From assembly GCA_039000515.1 (NCBI GenBank), contig JBCFYV010000012.1:128288652-128352651 (forward strand): 64,000 bases of DNA, in the 5' to 3' direction. Position 1 is the first letter of the stretch; the number at the start of each line of letters is the position of its first letter. The position numbers were made by a program, and so were the translations under genes. The notes beneath the pieces were generated by a model. That model made no database searches and was not told where the DNA came from. It saw only the letters and a program-made list of their open reading frames with translations. Source of the stretch: Timema cristinae (taxonomy: Eukaryota > Arthropoda > Insecta > Phasmatodea > Timematidae). Shown here one piece after another: positions 45,050 through 58,833 of this stretch.

Positions 45050-47688
45050 ACACACCTATAGAACAACTCTCTGTAGCAGGTCTCTTACACACCTATATAA
45101 CAACTCTCCATAGCAGGTCTCTTACACACCTGTAGAACAACTCTCCATAGCAGGTCTCTTACACACCTATATAACAACTCTCCATAGCAGGTCTCTTACA
45201 CACCTGTAGAACAACTATCCATAGCAGGTCTCTTACACACCTATAGAACAACTCTCCATAGAAGGTCTCTTACACACCTATAGAACAACTCCTCGTAGCA
45301 GGTCTCTTACACACCTATAGAACAACTCTCCATAGCAGGTCTCTTACACCTATAGAACAACTCTCCATAGAAGGTCTCTTACACACCTATAGAACAACTC
45401 TCCATAGCAGGTCTCTTACACACCTATAGAACAACTCTCAATAGAAGGTCTCTTACACACCTATAGAACAACTTCTCGTAGCAGGTCTCTTACACACCTA
45501 TAGAACAACTCTCCATAGCAGGTCTCTTACATACCTGTAGAACAACTCTCCATAGCAGGTCTCTTACACACCTATATAACAACTCTCCATAGCAGGTCTC
45601 TTACACACCTGTAGAACAACTATCCATAGCAGGTCTCTTACACCTATAGAACAACTCTCCATAGAAGGTCTCTTACACACCTATAGAACAACTCCTCGTA
45701 GCAGGTCTCTTACACACCTATAGAACAACTCTCCATAGCAGGTCTCTTACACCTATAGAACAACTCTCCATAGAAGGTCTCTTACACACCTATAGAACAA
45801 CTCTCCATAGCAGGTCTCTTACACACCTATAGAACAACTCTCCATAGAAGGTCTCTTACACACCTATAGAACAACTTCTCGTAGCAGGTCTCTTACACAC
45901 ACCTATAGAACAACTCTCCATAGCAGGTCTCTTACACACCTGTAGAACAACTCTCCTAGCAGGTCTCTTACACACCTATAGAACAACTCTCCATAGCAGG
46001 TATCTTACACACCTATAGAACATCTCTCCATAGCAGGTATCTTACACACCTATAGAACAACTCTCCGTAACAGGTCTCTTACACACCTATAGAACATCTC
46101 TCCATAGCAGGTATCTTACACACCTATATAACAACTCTCCATAGCAGGTCTCTTACACACCTATAGAACAACTCTCCATAGCAGGTCTCTTACACACCTA
46201 TAGAACAACTCTCTGTAGCAGGTCTCTTACACACCTCTAGAACAACTCTCCATAGCAGGTCTCTTACACACCTATAGAACAACTCTCCATAGCAGGTCTC
46301 TTACACACCTATAGAACAACTCTCCATAGCAGGTTCTTACACACCTATAGAACATCTCTCCATAGCAGGTCTCTTACACACCTCTAGAACAACTCTCCAT
46401 AGCAGGTCTCTTACACACCTATAGAACAACTCTCCATAGCAGGTCTCTTACACACCTAAAGAACAACTCTCTGTAACAGGTCTCTTACACACCTATAGAA
46501 CAACTCCCGTACTAGGTCTCTTACACACCTATAGAACAACTCCTCGTAGCAGGTCTCTTACACACCTATAGAACAACTCTCCATAGCAGGTTTCTTACAC
46601 ACCTATAGAACAACTCTCTGTAGCAGGTCTCTTACACACCTATAGAACAACTCTCCATAGCAGATTTCTTACACACCTATAGAACAACTCTCCGTAGCAG
46701 GTTTCTTACACACCTATAGAACAACTCTCTGTAGCAGGTCTCTTACACACCTATAGAACATCTCTCCATAGCAGGTATCTTACACACCTATATAACAACT
46801 CTCCATAGCAGGTCTCTTACACACCTATAGAACAACTCTCCATAGCAGGTATCTTACACACCTATAAACAACTCTCCATAGCAGGTCTCTTACACACCTA
46901 TAGAAACAACTCTCCATAGCAGGTCTCTTACACACCTCTAGAACAACTCTCCATAGCAGGTCTCTTACACACCATATAGAACAACTCTCCATAGCAGGTC
47001 TCTTACACACCTAAAGAACAACTCTCCATAACAGGTCTCTTACACACCTATAGAACAACTCCCCGTAGTAGGTCTCTTACACACCTATAGAACAACTCTC
47101 CGTAACAGGTCTCTTACACACTTATAGAACAACTCCCTAGCAGGTCTCTTACACACCTATAGAACAACTCCTCGTAGCAGGTCTCTTACACACCTATAGA
47201 ACAACTCTCCATAGCAGGTTTCTTACACACCTATAGAACAACTCTCTGTAGCAGGTCTCTTACACACCTATAGAACAACTCTCCATAGCAGGTTTCTTAC
47301 ACACCTATAGAACAACTCTCCGTAGCAGGTTTCTTACACACCTATAGAACAACTCTCTGTAGCAGGTCTCTTACACACCTATAGAACAATTCTCCATAGC
47401 AGGTTTCTTACACACCTATAGAACAACTCTCTGTAGCAGGTCTCTTACACACCTATAGAACAACTCTCCATAGCAGGTCTCTTACACACCTATAGAACAA
47501 CTCTCCATAGCAGGTCTCTTACACACCTATAGAACAACTCTCCATAGCAGGTCTCTTACACACCTATAGAACAACTCTCCATAGCAGGTCTCTTACACAC
47601 CTATAGAACAACTCTCCATAGCAGGTCTCTTACACACCTATAGAACAACTCTCCATAACAGGTCTCTTACACACCTATAGAACATCAT
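45050..47688. repeat. 37-bp tandem array after exon 6
   Basis: About 70 copies of a 37-bp unit (cacacctatagaacaactct + ccatagcaggtctctta). Blocks of variant units (CTCGTAGC, CTGTAGC, CAGGTATC) recur in the same order, showing segmental amplification. Starts about 65 bp from the exon 6 donor without copying it. Confidence 0.95.
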
Positions 47689-47750
47689 GGCTGCCATTCT
47701 CTCCGCCCCAGAACCACTGCCCCAGAAAGTCCCCAAGTAGTGCTACTAAC

Positions 47751-47995
47751 CTCTCGGCTGTCGACTGGGATGCAGTATTTGGATATCAAACGGTTGTGTG
47801 AGGGTTCGTTGAATCACGCTGATGTCAGATCCGTTCCACTTGTTGGCTCTGATGACAGCGTTGGTCCTCCAATCCGTCCAATAGACATAGTTCTCAAACA
47901 GCGCTATGGCAAACGGATGAGAGAGCGTTTCGTGACCTCGCATCACCTCGCGATGGTCCTCACCATCATACGTGGTCGTGTGGATCGAGTCAGAC
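47751..47995 (-). CDS. LRP1: LRP1 exon 6 of window: end of propeller I
   Basis: A 245-nt exon, phase 2 to phase 1. It contains [35 protein letters not shown] and [15 protein letters not shown], the closing blades of the propeller in LRP1. The donor is GAGAG|GTTAGT. A 2.6-kb array of 37-bp units starts about 65 bp inside the intron but does not copy this junction in any clear way. Confidence 0.94.
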
Positions 47996-48234
47996 CTGAA
48001 ATAACACTTCTCTCAATGACACGAGTTGAGTTGATACCATACACAACTACTCTTTGAACTGCAAGCCTATGTGATCCTTTGAATTTTCCAATACAAATTT
48101 GAGTCTTAGTAATTTTTGGATTGAATTTTAAATTTTAAAGCTTAATATTATATTATATTCGGAAGACGGTACAAAGAGAGTGGATAGAAACATTAAGAGG
48201 AACGAATACAATATAGCTTTTGCAATGAAAAGAA

Positions 48235-48420
48235 TACAGTTCACACTTTACACTGCTGCCACTGGGTAATGGCTACCTCATGAAGAAACTGATTGTCACC
48301 ACCCAATCCCCCAACCTAGGTTTCATTCTATCGTAACTCATTAGGAGGGAGTGTGAAGAGCAACTTCCTAAAAGAGGAAACAAAAAAAACACAAACAGGA
48401 TAAAAAGTAAATTTGTGAAT
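48235..48420 (+). repeat. ~200-bp dispersed element
   Basis: ACACTTTACACTGCTGCCAC, GTTTCATTCTATCGTAACTC and CTTCCTAAAAGAGGAAACAA match the family. Intron before exon 6. Confidence 0.65.
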
Positions 48421-48672
48421 AATGAGGGGAAAAAGTTATTCATCATGTAAGCCATATTTTGTTCATCCCTTTTATATGTTTCTATCCTCTTTTCAAGGTT
48501 TAGTTTAAAATAGAGGTATGGCGCCATTTTTTATTTATGAATATTGATATTAGAAAGATTCACATTCCATATTTTGAATCTAAATAAATCCTAGATTCAG
48601 ATTTGATGGGTTTAGTTCCAAATTGAATCCATAATTATTCATACTTGCTAACAAATTCAGACTAGAAACCAG

Positions 48673-48930
48673 TTGTATGGCAGAGTTCCACGTGGTGAAG
48701 GAATGGTGAGCAGACAGTTGTGTGGTAGAGTTCCACGTGGTGAAGGAATGGTGAGGAGACAGTTGTGTGGTAGAGTTCCACGTGGTGAAGGAATGGTGAG
48801 GAGACAGTTGTGTGGTAGAGTTCCCTATCATGAAGGAATGGTGAGGAGACAGTTGTGTGGTAGAGTTCCCGTCATGAAGGAATGGTGAGGAGACAGTTGT
48901 GTGGTAGAGTTCCACGTGGTGAAGGAATGA
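48673..48930. repeat. 45-bp tandem array
   Basis: Nearly six copies of GTAGAGTTCCACGTGGTGAA... with the palindrome CCACGTGG in most. The 15-codon period leaves ORFs on both strands. Confidence 0.93.
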
Positions 48931-49994
48931 CAAGGAAATTATGATTACAAAAATGGTCTAATGTTTATTTGATGTTCCATCTTTTGAGGTTAGGGCTATT
49001 GATTAGATCTTTTTTTTCTTAATAAACCTAGAATGTGTATAAATTACTATAATCAACATTTTTTTAAATATTTTACTATTGTATTGAATTCAGAAACTGA
49101 ACATAGTAAAACATTCAACACAGATTTGAATTGAAACATCATAATAAGCCCAAAATAAATCATTAGATTCAGATATGAACATATATTTAAAAAATAAAAT
49201 ATGCAATTCAATTTCTTTAAGGTATTGGATTTAATTAGGATTCAATTCGATAAAATAAATTTAGCAAGATATATTATTTGGTTTCTTCTAAACATTTTTT
49301 TCAGGCATGAAGTTCGATTCTGATTCAATTTGAGTAAGTTAGCCAAGATTAAGATTTGATTCGAAATTGAAAATTATGAATTCGCACAGGCTTAGTTATC
49401 TGTCTAACATAGAAGTCCGCAAATGATCGATCTAGCAGCAATTTTCAGTCGATCGTGTAAGTGAACAGCATTGTCATTAAGAGTCGATCTTTGGGTCTAA
49501 TTAACTCTAATAATATTTAAGTGGGAACAAAATAGCCTTGATCTGTAATAATTTGTAATTTTATGAGAAATGTAAGTTGTTTAATATGAAAATATACGTA
49601 CATTTTATTTAATATTTCTATAAATGTGGAGTCACAAGTGTTTGAGGAAAGATTGAATTTAAATATAATAAAGTGTGAGTTTCCACTATGGCCCCGTTAT
49701 ACAACCAGCACCATAGCAGAAACAAGCAAGGTAAGCTAGCTCACTTTCAGGGTGAACAAAATTTACACATAAAACTAATATCTATATGACAAATATTTAA
49801 GATATTAAATTATATGTTGTGGTAATAGCTTGACTTATCAGCTTAAGATAGAAAATATTTATCTTGTGTGCAATAAAACATTTTGTGAATTTTATTTGAG
49901 GTATGAAAAATATAATATATTTATTTAAATATTCAAACTTTTATTTGGCTTTGGGACTATTTCATATTTAAACTACTGTTTTTTTTATTCAAAT
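48931..49994. other. Intron 5-6, AT-rich unique sequence
   Basis: No repeat, exon or transposon recognised. Confidence 0.5.
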
Positions 49995-50690
49995 AGAAGA
50001 GAGGACTTGCCACTCCTCACATGGGTGTCAGCTATAAGTGATAAGAGAGGACTTGCCACTCCTCACATGGGTGTCAGCTATAAGTGATAAGAGAGGACTT
50101 GCCACTCCTCACATGGGTGTCAGCTATAAGTGATAAGAGAGGACTTGCCACTCCTCACATGGGTGTCAGCTATAAGTGACAAGAGAGGACTTGCCACTCC
50201 TCACATGGGTGTCAGCTATAAGTGATAAGAGAGGACTTGCCACTCCTCACATGGGTGTCAGCTATAAGTGATAAGAGAGGACTTGCCACTCCTCACATGG
50301 GTGTCAGCTATAAGTGATAAGAGAGGACTTGCCACTCCTCACATGGGTGTCAGCTATAAGTGACAAGAGAGGACTTGCCACTCCTCACATGGGTGTCAGC
50401 TATAAGTGATAAGAGAGGACTTGCCACTCCTCACATGGGTGTCAGCTATAAGTGATAAGAGGACTTGCCACTCCTCACATGGGTGTCAGCTATAAGTGAT
50501 AAGAGAGGACTTGCCACTCCTCACATGGGTGTCAGCTATAAGTGATAAGAGAGGACTTGCCACTCCTCACATGGGTGTCAGCTATAAGTGATAAGAGAGG
50601 ACTTGCCACTCCTCACATGGGTGTCAGCTATAAGTGATAAGAGAGGACTTGCCACTCCTCACAGGGTGTCAGCTATAAGTGACAAGAGAG
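49995..50690. repeat. 46-bp tandem array after exon 5
   Basis: Fifteen very uniform copies of a 46-bp unit (gagaggacttgccactcctc + acatgggtgtcagctataagtgataa), one lacking four bases. Uniformity suggests recent expansion. About 70 bp from the exon 5 donor. Confidence 0.95.
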
Positions 50691-50762
50691 AAATAAACCA
50701 GCTCATAAGAGCCACGACTGTTCCTTCAAAGGAGCAGGACTGTGTTAATACACATTACCAAC

Positions 50763-50933
50763 CTTGCGTCAATCCAGTAAATTCTCTTGAGGACATAATC
50801 CAATGTGAGGCCATTGGGCCAAGCTCCGTCCGTCACTTGGTCCACTCTTACAACCGTGCGTCTGAACTGGCCGCTCATACTGCAGCGCTCGATGCGAGGG
50901 GCGTTAGCGTCCCAGTCAGTCCAGAACAGGAAG
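50763..50933 (-). CDS. LRP1: LRP1 exon 5 of window: propeller I, blades 3-4
   Basis: A 171-nt exon, phase 2 to phase 2, with acceptor TTGGCAG and donor GCAAG|GTTGGT. It encodes [19 protein letters not shown], the FRRTVV strand, WPNGLTLDY and IYWIDAR, two YWTD repeats with the conserved NGL and IDAR words of LRP1. The donor +3 to +6 bases (TGGT) are a weak match to consensus. The 46-bp array starts about 70 bp further into the intron. Confidence 0.92.
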
Positions 50934-51229
50934 CTGCCAACACGCCAAGCTCACAGTCACACCGTCATCACTCTCACAATATACCAGTTTGTTAAACTCA
51001 ACACTCGACTATGACCTGGAAGGTTGGGTCATGAGCCTTAGTCCTGGACAAGTTGATCCACAGGTTTTTATATTATAGTGATTATCCATCCTCATCTGAC
51101 AAACGCTGGTACATTTGTTTAACCACCCCTTATCATATCCCCATTAAATAATGGAACTAAGTCAACTCCATTTTATTTGTTTCATGTGCAAAGATAATTG
51201 AGATAACGGCAGCAAATGGCTGCGGTACT

Positions 51230-51582
<353 letters not shown>

Positions 51583-51634
51583 TCACATCGAGACATTCTC
51601 TTGTAGCAATTAATTGCTCAGTTACATATAACAT

Positions 51635-51995
51635 TCAAAACTAAACCTTGGATTACACTAAGACACTAGCAGTAACAGTATCTTGTATTAATGTGCTGAG
51701 GTTACAAATATAACATTCAAACCTCCTTGGATTACACTAAGACACTAGCAGTAACAGTATCTTGTATTAATGTGCTGAGGTTACAAATATAACATTCAAA
51801 CCTCCTTGGATTACACTAAGACACTAGCAGTAACAGTATCTTGTATTAATGTGCTGAGGTTACAAATATAACATTCAAAACCTCCTTGGATTACACTAAT
51901 GACACTAGCAGTAACAGTATCTTGTATTAATGTGCTGAGGTTACAAATATAACATTCAAACCTCCTTGGATTACACTAAAACACTAGCAGTAACA
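51635..51995. repeat. 79-bp tandem array upstream of exon 4
   Basis: Four to five copies with GGATTACACTAAGACACTAG and TTGTATTAATGTGCTGAGGT. Not related to the 79-bp array at 8596. Confidence 0.93.
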
Positions 51996-52239
51996 TTCCC
52001 ATCTTCAAACATTTCAAAGGAAGAACAAAACTTGAATTTGTTATCTACAGATTTTAAATTTCTCACTAAATACCATCTTCTACAGTAGAAGTAGTCATAC
52101 AAAGAGTTTAATACAAATAGTGATATTTTGGCATTGTTACTTTTATCAAACAAAAATAGGAAATACACTTTACACAAAAACTAAAGTACTCCATTTTAAA
52201 ATTCAAAAAGAAGAAAGGAAGAAGATGTCACCTTCGTGC

Positions 52240-52505
52240 ATTGGATTCTTCCCACATTTTTCCTCTTTCCTTGGCTGGGCTTTCTTCATCAAATTTACTC
52301 TATTAATTTATTTTTATCAATTTTCATTAATATAAGTTCATTTAGCCATTGGTAGTCTTCATTTTATAACTGTATTTTTACCAATTTCCTTTTCATCATT
52401 TTTTTGTGTTTTGGAGGTTTCCTATTTTTGAAATTTCGGTTGCTCGTTTCACTCCCCCCTCCCCCTGATGAGTTCCTATAGAATGAAACCTAGGTCCAGA
52501 GATTG
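52240..52505 (-). repeat. ~200-bp dispersed element, reverse copy
   Basis: In reverse it has GGACCTAGGTTTCATTCTAT and CATCAGGGGGAGG, and further in AAAAAATGATGAAAAGGAAA. Same family as 13548 (reverse) and 61350. Confidence 0.55.
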
Positions 52506-52609
52506 GGCGGTAAGGATAGATTACCTTCTTCTAAATATATCCCAGCCACTAACAGAATTTTACAAGTGTCTCTAAGTAAACAGAGCTACATTCAATACTT
52601 TACATCCGC

Positions 52610-52875
52610 TCCTGTTTCCGGCCTGTGGTCAGTTTTTTAACCAAACCATATAATTTCCACCTCCGGCTTGCTTGGATAGTAGTAGCTTCATATGTCTTAT
52701 GATCTAACTTAAGACTAGGACAGGCACAACATCCAGTCCCCAGCTGTTAATTTATCAATGTGAATGGGTAAACCCAAATTCCACAAATGACAATTATTTG
52801 GTCCATAGTGGGAATCAATCCCGGAACCCTTAATTCAGTAGACGGACATGCTACTGACTGAGCCAAGGTGTTGGA
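52610..52875 (-). repeat. tRNA-derived SINE (family 1), reverse copy
   Basis: Read in reverse: CCTTGGCTCAGTCAGTAGCA (box A), GGTTCCGGGATTGATTCCCA (box B), AGCTGGGGACTGGATGTTGT, and a 3' end with CCGGAAACAGGAG. Confidence 0.75.
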
Positions 52876-52949
52876 TCTGAGAGATTCAAATACCGGTATA
52901 AAATAATATAGTGTGCTTTGTTTATTACTCTTAACACATTGAACACCAC

Positions 52950-55900
52950 AACACCCGAGCTATCTTGGGCTAGTGTAAGTATCTATTGTTACCACACCCG
53001 AGCTATCTCGGATTAGCGTAAGTATCTATTGTTACCAAACCTGAGATATCTTGGGCTAGTGTAAGTATCTATTGTTACCACACTCGAGGTATCTCGGGCT
53101 AGTGTAAGTATCTATTGTTACCACACTCGAGCTATCTTGGGCTAGTGTAAGTATCTATTGTTACCACACTCGAGCTATCTTGGGCTAGTGTAAGTATCTA
53201 TTGTTACCACACCCGAGCTATCTCGGGCTAGCGTAAATATCTATTGTTACCAAACCTGAGATATCTTGGGCTAGTGTAAGTATCTATTGTTACCACACCC
53301 TAGGTATCTCGGGCTAGTGTAAGTATCTATTGTTACCACACTCGAGCTATCTTGGGCTAGTGTAAGTATCTATTGTTACCACACCCGAGGTATCTCGGGC
53401 TGGTGTAAGTATCTATTGTTACCACACTCGAGCTATCTTGGGCTAGTGTAAGTATCTATTGTTACCACACCCGAGCTATCTCGGGCTAGAATAAATATCT
53501 ATTGTTACCACACCCGAGCTATCTCGGGCTAGAATAAATATCTATTGTTACCACACCCGAGCTATCTTGGGCTAGAGTAAGTATCAGTTGTTAAAACACC
53601 CGAGCTATCTCGGGTTAGAGTAAGTATCTATTGTTACCACACCCGAGCTATCTTGGGCTAGTGTAAGTATCTATTGTTACCACACCCGAGCTATCTCGGG
53701 CTAGTGTAAGTATCTATCGTTACCATACTCGAGCTATCTTGGGCTAGTGTAAGTATCTATCATTACCACACCCGAGCTATCTCAGGCTAGTGAAAGTATC
53801 TAGTGTTACCACACCCGAGCTATCTCGGGCTAGTGTAAGTATCTATTGATACCACACTCGAGCTATCTCGGGCTAGCGTAAGTGTCTATTGTTACCACAC
53901 CCGAGATATCTCGGGCTAGTGTAAGTATCTATTGTTACCACACCCGAGCTATCTCGGGCTAGCGTAAGTATATATTGTTACCACACCCGAGCTATCTCGG
54001 GTTAGCGTAAGTATCTATTGTTACCACACCCGAGCTATCTCGGGCTAGTGTAAGTATCTATTGTTACCCACACCCGAGCTACACTCGGGCTAGTGTAAGT
54101 ATCTATTGTTACCACACCCGAGATATCTCGGCTAGCGTAAGTATCTATTGTTACCACACCCGAGCTATCTCGGGCTAGCGTAAGTATCTATTGTTGCCAC
54201 ACCCGAGATATCTCGGGCTAGTGTAAGTAATATATGTATACCCTAATACACCCGAGCTATCTCATGGCTAGCGTAAGTATCTATTGTTACCACACCCGAG
54301 CTATCTCGGGCTAGTGTAAGTATCTATTGTTACCACACCCGAGCTATCTCAGGCTAGTCGTAAGTATTATTGTTACCACACCCGAGCTATCTCGGGCTAT
54401 GTAGTAAGTACATCACTTCTGTATGAAGTTATACCACACCCGACGCTATCAGTCGGCTATGGTAGCGTAAGTATCTATTGTTACCACAACCCGAGCATAT
54501 CTCGGCTAGTGTAAGTATATATTGTTACCCACAACACCGAGCTATCTCGGGCTAGCGTAAGTATAATATATGTTACCACACCTGAGCTATCTCGGGCTAG
54601 CGTAAGTATCTATTGTTACCACAGCACCTAAAGCATATATCTGGCTAACGTAAGTAATCTATTGTTACCACACCCGAGCTATCTCTGGCTAGTGTAAGTA
54701 TCTATTGTTACCACACCCAAGCTATATCTGGCTAGCGTAAGTATCTATTGTTACCACACCCGAGCTATCTTGGGCTAGTGTAAGTATCTATTGTTACCAC
54801 ACCCGAGCTATCTCGGCTAGTGTAAGTATCTATTGTTAACCCGAACAACCCGAGCTATCTCGGGCTAGCGTAAGTATCTATTGTTACCACAACCCAGAGA
54901 ACATCAGCATCTTGGGCTAGTGTAAGTATCTATTGTTACCACACCCGAGCTATCTGGCTAGGTAAGTATCTATTGTTACCACACCCGAGCTATATCTGGC
55001 TAGTGTAAGTATCTATTGTACTACCACACCCGAGCTATCTCGGGCTAGTGTAAGTATCTATTGTATACCACACTCGAGCTATCTCGGGCTAGTGTAAAGT
55101 ATCCACTATTGTTACCTAGACTAACACCCGAGCTATCTCGGGCTAGCGTAAGTATATATTGTTACCACACCCGAGCTATCTCGGGCTAGCGTAAGTATCT
55201 ATTGTTACCACACCAAGCTATATCTGGCTAGCGTAAGTATCTATTGTTTTACCATACACACCCGAGCTATCTTGGGCTAGTGTAAGTATCTATTGTTACC
55301 AACCCAAGCTATCTTGGCTAGTGTAAGTATCTATTGTTACCACACCCGAGCTATATCTGGCTAGTGTAAGTATCTATTGTTACCACACCCGAGCTATCTC
55401 GGGCTAGCGTAAGTATATATTGTTACCACACCCGAGCTATCTCGGGCTAGTGTAAGTATCTATTGTTACCACACCCGAGCTATCTCGGGCTAGCGTAAGT
55501 ATATATTGTTACCACACCCAAGCTATATCTGGCTAGCGTAAGTATATATTGTTACCACACCCGAGCTATATCTGGCTAGTGTAAGTATCTATTGTTACCA
55601 ACACCCGAGCTATCTCGGGCTAGCGTAAGTATATATTGTTACCACACCCGAGCTATCTCGGGCTAGCGTAAGTATCTATTGTTACCACACCCAAGCTATA
55701 TCTGGCTAGCGTAAGTATATATTGTTACCACACCCGAGCTATAACTGGCTAGTGTAAGTATCTATTGTTACCACACCCGAGCTATCTCGGGCTAGCGTAA
55801 GTATATATTGTTACCACACCCGAGCTATCTCGGGCTAGCGTAAGTATCTATTGTTACCACACCCGAGCTATCTCGGGCTAGCGTAAGTATCTATTGTTAC

Positions 55901-57256
55901 CACACCCAAGCTATATCTGGCTAGTGTAAGTATCTATTGTTACCACACCCGAGCTATCTTGGGCTAGTGTAAGTATCTATTGTTACCACACCCGAGCTAT
56001 CTCGGGCTAGTGTAAGTATCTATTGTTACCACACCCGAGCTATCTTGGGCTAGTGTAAGTATCTATTGTTACCACACCCGAGCTATATCTGGCTAGTGTA
56101 AGTATCTATTGTTACCACACCCGAGCTATATCTGGCTAGTGTAAGTATCTATTGTTACCACACCCAAGCTATCTCGGGCTAGCGTAAGTATATATTGTTA
56201 CCACACCCGAGCTATATGTGGCTAGTGTAAGTATCTATTGATACCACACTCGAGCTATCTCGGGCTAGCGTAAGTATATATTGTTACCACACCCGAGCTA
56301 TCTCGGGCTAGCGTAAGTATCTATTGTTACCACACCCGAGCTATCTCGGGCTAGCGTAAGTATATATTGTTACCACACCCGAGCTATATCTGGCTAGTGT
56401 AAGTATCTATTGTTACCACACCCGAGCTATATCTGGCTAGTGTAAGTATCTATTGTTACCACACCCAAGCTATCTCGGGCTAGCGTAAGTATATATTGTT
56501 ACCACACCCGAGCTATATGTGGCTAGTGTAAGTATCTATTGATACCACACTCGAGCTATCTCGGGCTAGCGTAAGTATATATTGTTACCACACACCCGAG
56601 CTATCTCGGGCTAGCGTAAGTATATATTGTTACCACACCCGAGCTATATCTGGCTAGTGTAAGTATCTATTGTTACCACACCTGAGCTATATCTGGCTAG
56701 TGTAAGTATCTATTGTTACCACACCCAAGCTATCTCGGGCTAGCGTAAGTATATATTGTTACCACACCCGAGCTATATGTGGCTAGTGTAAGTATCTATT
56801 GATACCACACTCGAACTATCTCGGGCTAGCGTAAGTATATATTGTTACCACACCCGAGCTATCTCGGGCTAGCGTAAGTATCTATTGTTACCACACCCGA
56901 GCTATATCTGGCTAGTGTAAGTATCTATTGTTACCACACTCGAGCTATCTCGGGCTAGCGTAAGTATATATTGTTACCACACCCGAGCTATCTCGGGCTA
57001 GCGTAAGTATCTATTGTTACCACACCCGAGCTATCTCGGGCTAGCGTAAGTATCTATTGTTACCACACCCGAGCTATCTCGGGCTAGTGTAAGTATCTAT
57101 TGTTACCACACCCGAGCTATCTCGGGCTAGTGTAAGTATCTATTGTTACCACACCCGAGCTATCTCGGGCTAGCGTAAGTATATATTGTTACCACACCCG
57201 AGCTATATCTGGCTAGTGTAAGTATCTATTGATACCACACTCGAGCTATCTCGGGT
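52950..57256. repeat. 43-bp tandem array with a hairpin in each unit
   Basis: About 100 copies of ACACCCGAGCTATCTCGGGC + TAGTGTAAGTATCTATTGTTACC. CCCGAG-CTAT-CTCGGG is a perfect 6-bp stem in many units. Mixed variants (CTTGGG, TATATCTGG) weaken it. Units at 54060-54920 and 55010-55320 carry many small indels, while both ends are clean. The plus strand has GTAAGTAT donor-like sequence in each unit. Confidence 0.95.
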
Positions 57257-57800
57257 CCTATGTTAATGTCTCCTAGGACTGTCCTAGTTAATAATACTAG
57301 GGGGCTGCACTTCTCAGAGAATAACTAAATAATCTTATTTTTCTAAACACTTCATCAACACTCTCTACCATCTGTGGTACTTGTCAAAATGGCTTCCTCA
57401 CTAAGGCAAATTATTATTAGGCATAAATGTTTGTTTTTTTCCATCTAATTTGTAATTCATTTATGATAATTTTTGTCTAGCCTTTGTAACAAAATGTGTA
57501 CAGATCCTTTTCTTTTGTCTAATAAATTTGCAAAAAAAAAGTTTTTTGTACAAAACCCACCACACAAAGTTTATTTAATTGATTTTTTCTTCTATAAAAC
57601 AAAATAAAGTCCAAACAAAATCTTTTAGATGGTTAATTACGCTATAATAAACACACACAAAATGTGGCCGGTATCTGACTGTTCTCAAGCCGGTGTGCAA
57701 CATGTTAACCTACACATACCAATGGACAGTTTAAAACTAGATTTATGTGATGGCAACAAACACTTTTGTCTCAATTTGTTTTTCATGTAAGAACTGACCT
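57257..57800. other. Intron 3-4, unique part
   Basis: AT-rich sequence without recognised elements. Confidence 0.5.
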
Positions 57801-58137
57801 TTGCACCCCACTATTGATTCCCTGATGCAGACTGATTCTTACTTGAACCCCACTATTGATTCCCTGATGCAGACTGATTCTTACTTGAACCCCACTATTG
57901 ATTCCCTGATGCAGACTGATTCTTACTTGAACCCCACTATTGATTCCCTGATGCAGACTGATTCTTACTTGAACCCCACTATTGATTCCCTGATGCAGAC
58001 TGATTCTTACTTGAACCCCACTATTGATTCCCTGATGCAGACTGATTCTTACTTGAACCCCACTATTGATTCCCTGATGCAGACTGATTCTTACTTGAAC
58101 CCCACTATTGATTCCCTGATGCAGACTGATTCTTACA
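57801..58137. repeat. 42-bp tandem array
   Basis: Eight nearly identical copies of CCCACTATTGATTCCCTGAT + GCAGACTGATTCTTACTTGAAC. The 14-codon period gives an open frame that I do not regard as coding. Confidence 0.95.
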
Positions 58138-58457
58138 ATGCATCAGCTTGTCTGTTAGACCCCCAACAATATTGCACTATGACAGGAGCGTCGATGACAG
58201 AGACACACAGATCTGTCAACCATTACCTTGCACAATAAAATGACAGCGTACAGTACATATGTGAAGTGAAATAAAGTGAGCATTCGTCAACTTTGAATTC
58301 GCTTGCTTGGGAACAATATTCCAGTTTTGACAATTACGAGGTTTCACCAATAAAAATATTGCCATACAAAATATACTATTATGTAAATACCCCCTGATAT
58401 GTACAGGACCAATATCAAGTAACAGTAACATGATTTATCAATTTTGGAAAAAATATG

Positions 58458-58574
58458 TACCATCTGTTTACCCTGAAAGGTCTTACCTTGACTGATTACA
58501 CTATGGTGTAGCTTATAATATAGGGCCATAGTGTAATCAGTCAAGGTAAGACCTTTCAGGGTAAACAGATGGTA
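58458..58574. mobile_element. Perfect inverted repeat, 49-bp arms (MITE-like)
   Basis: Arms 58458-58506 and 58526-58574 are exact reverse complements around a 19-bp spacer. Arms begin TACCATCTGTTTACCCTGAA. A degraded relative is at 13134-13225. Perfect arms imply recent origin or gene conversion. Confidence 0.9.
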
Positions 58575-58833
58575 TATAATATTATAGAATTTTTAACTAG
58601 ATAATATTTTGTCTATAAATTTATATAAATATTCACAATTTTTTTTTTTTTCATCACAAAGCAATTTTTATCAAATATTTCAACTTCAATTTGGCTCCAT
58701 TAATATTTTATAAATCCAATTCGACCTAACTTTGAATAAAAAACCGAAGTTCCCACAAACTTACTCGACATGGTGAATCAAGTATTTCTGTACTGCAGCT
58801 TAATAAACAAATGCTAGTATTGTGATGACTCAC

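Noticed and set aside
45050..47688. Eighth donor-seeded array (37 bp after exon 6)
   Set aside because: It lies 65 bp from the donor and the unit has only a short, unconvincing match to the junction.
57801..58238. 145-codon ORF on the plus strand
   Set aside because: Made of eight 42-bp repeats plus a short unique tail, with no protein signature.
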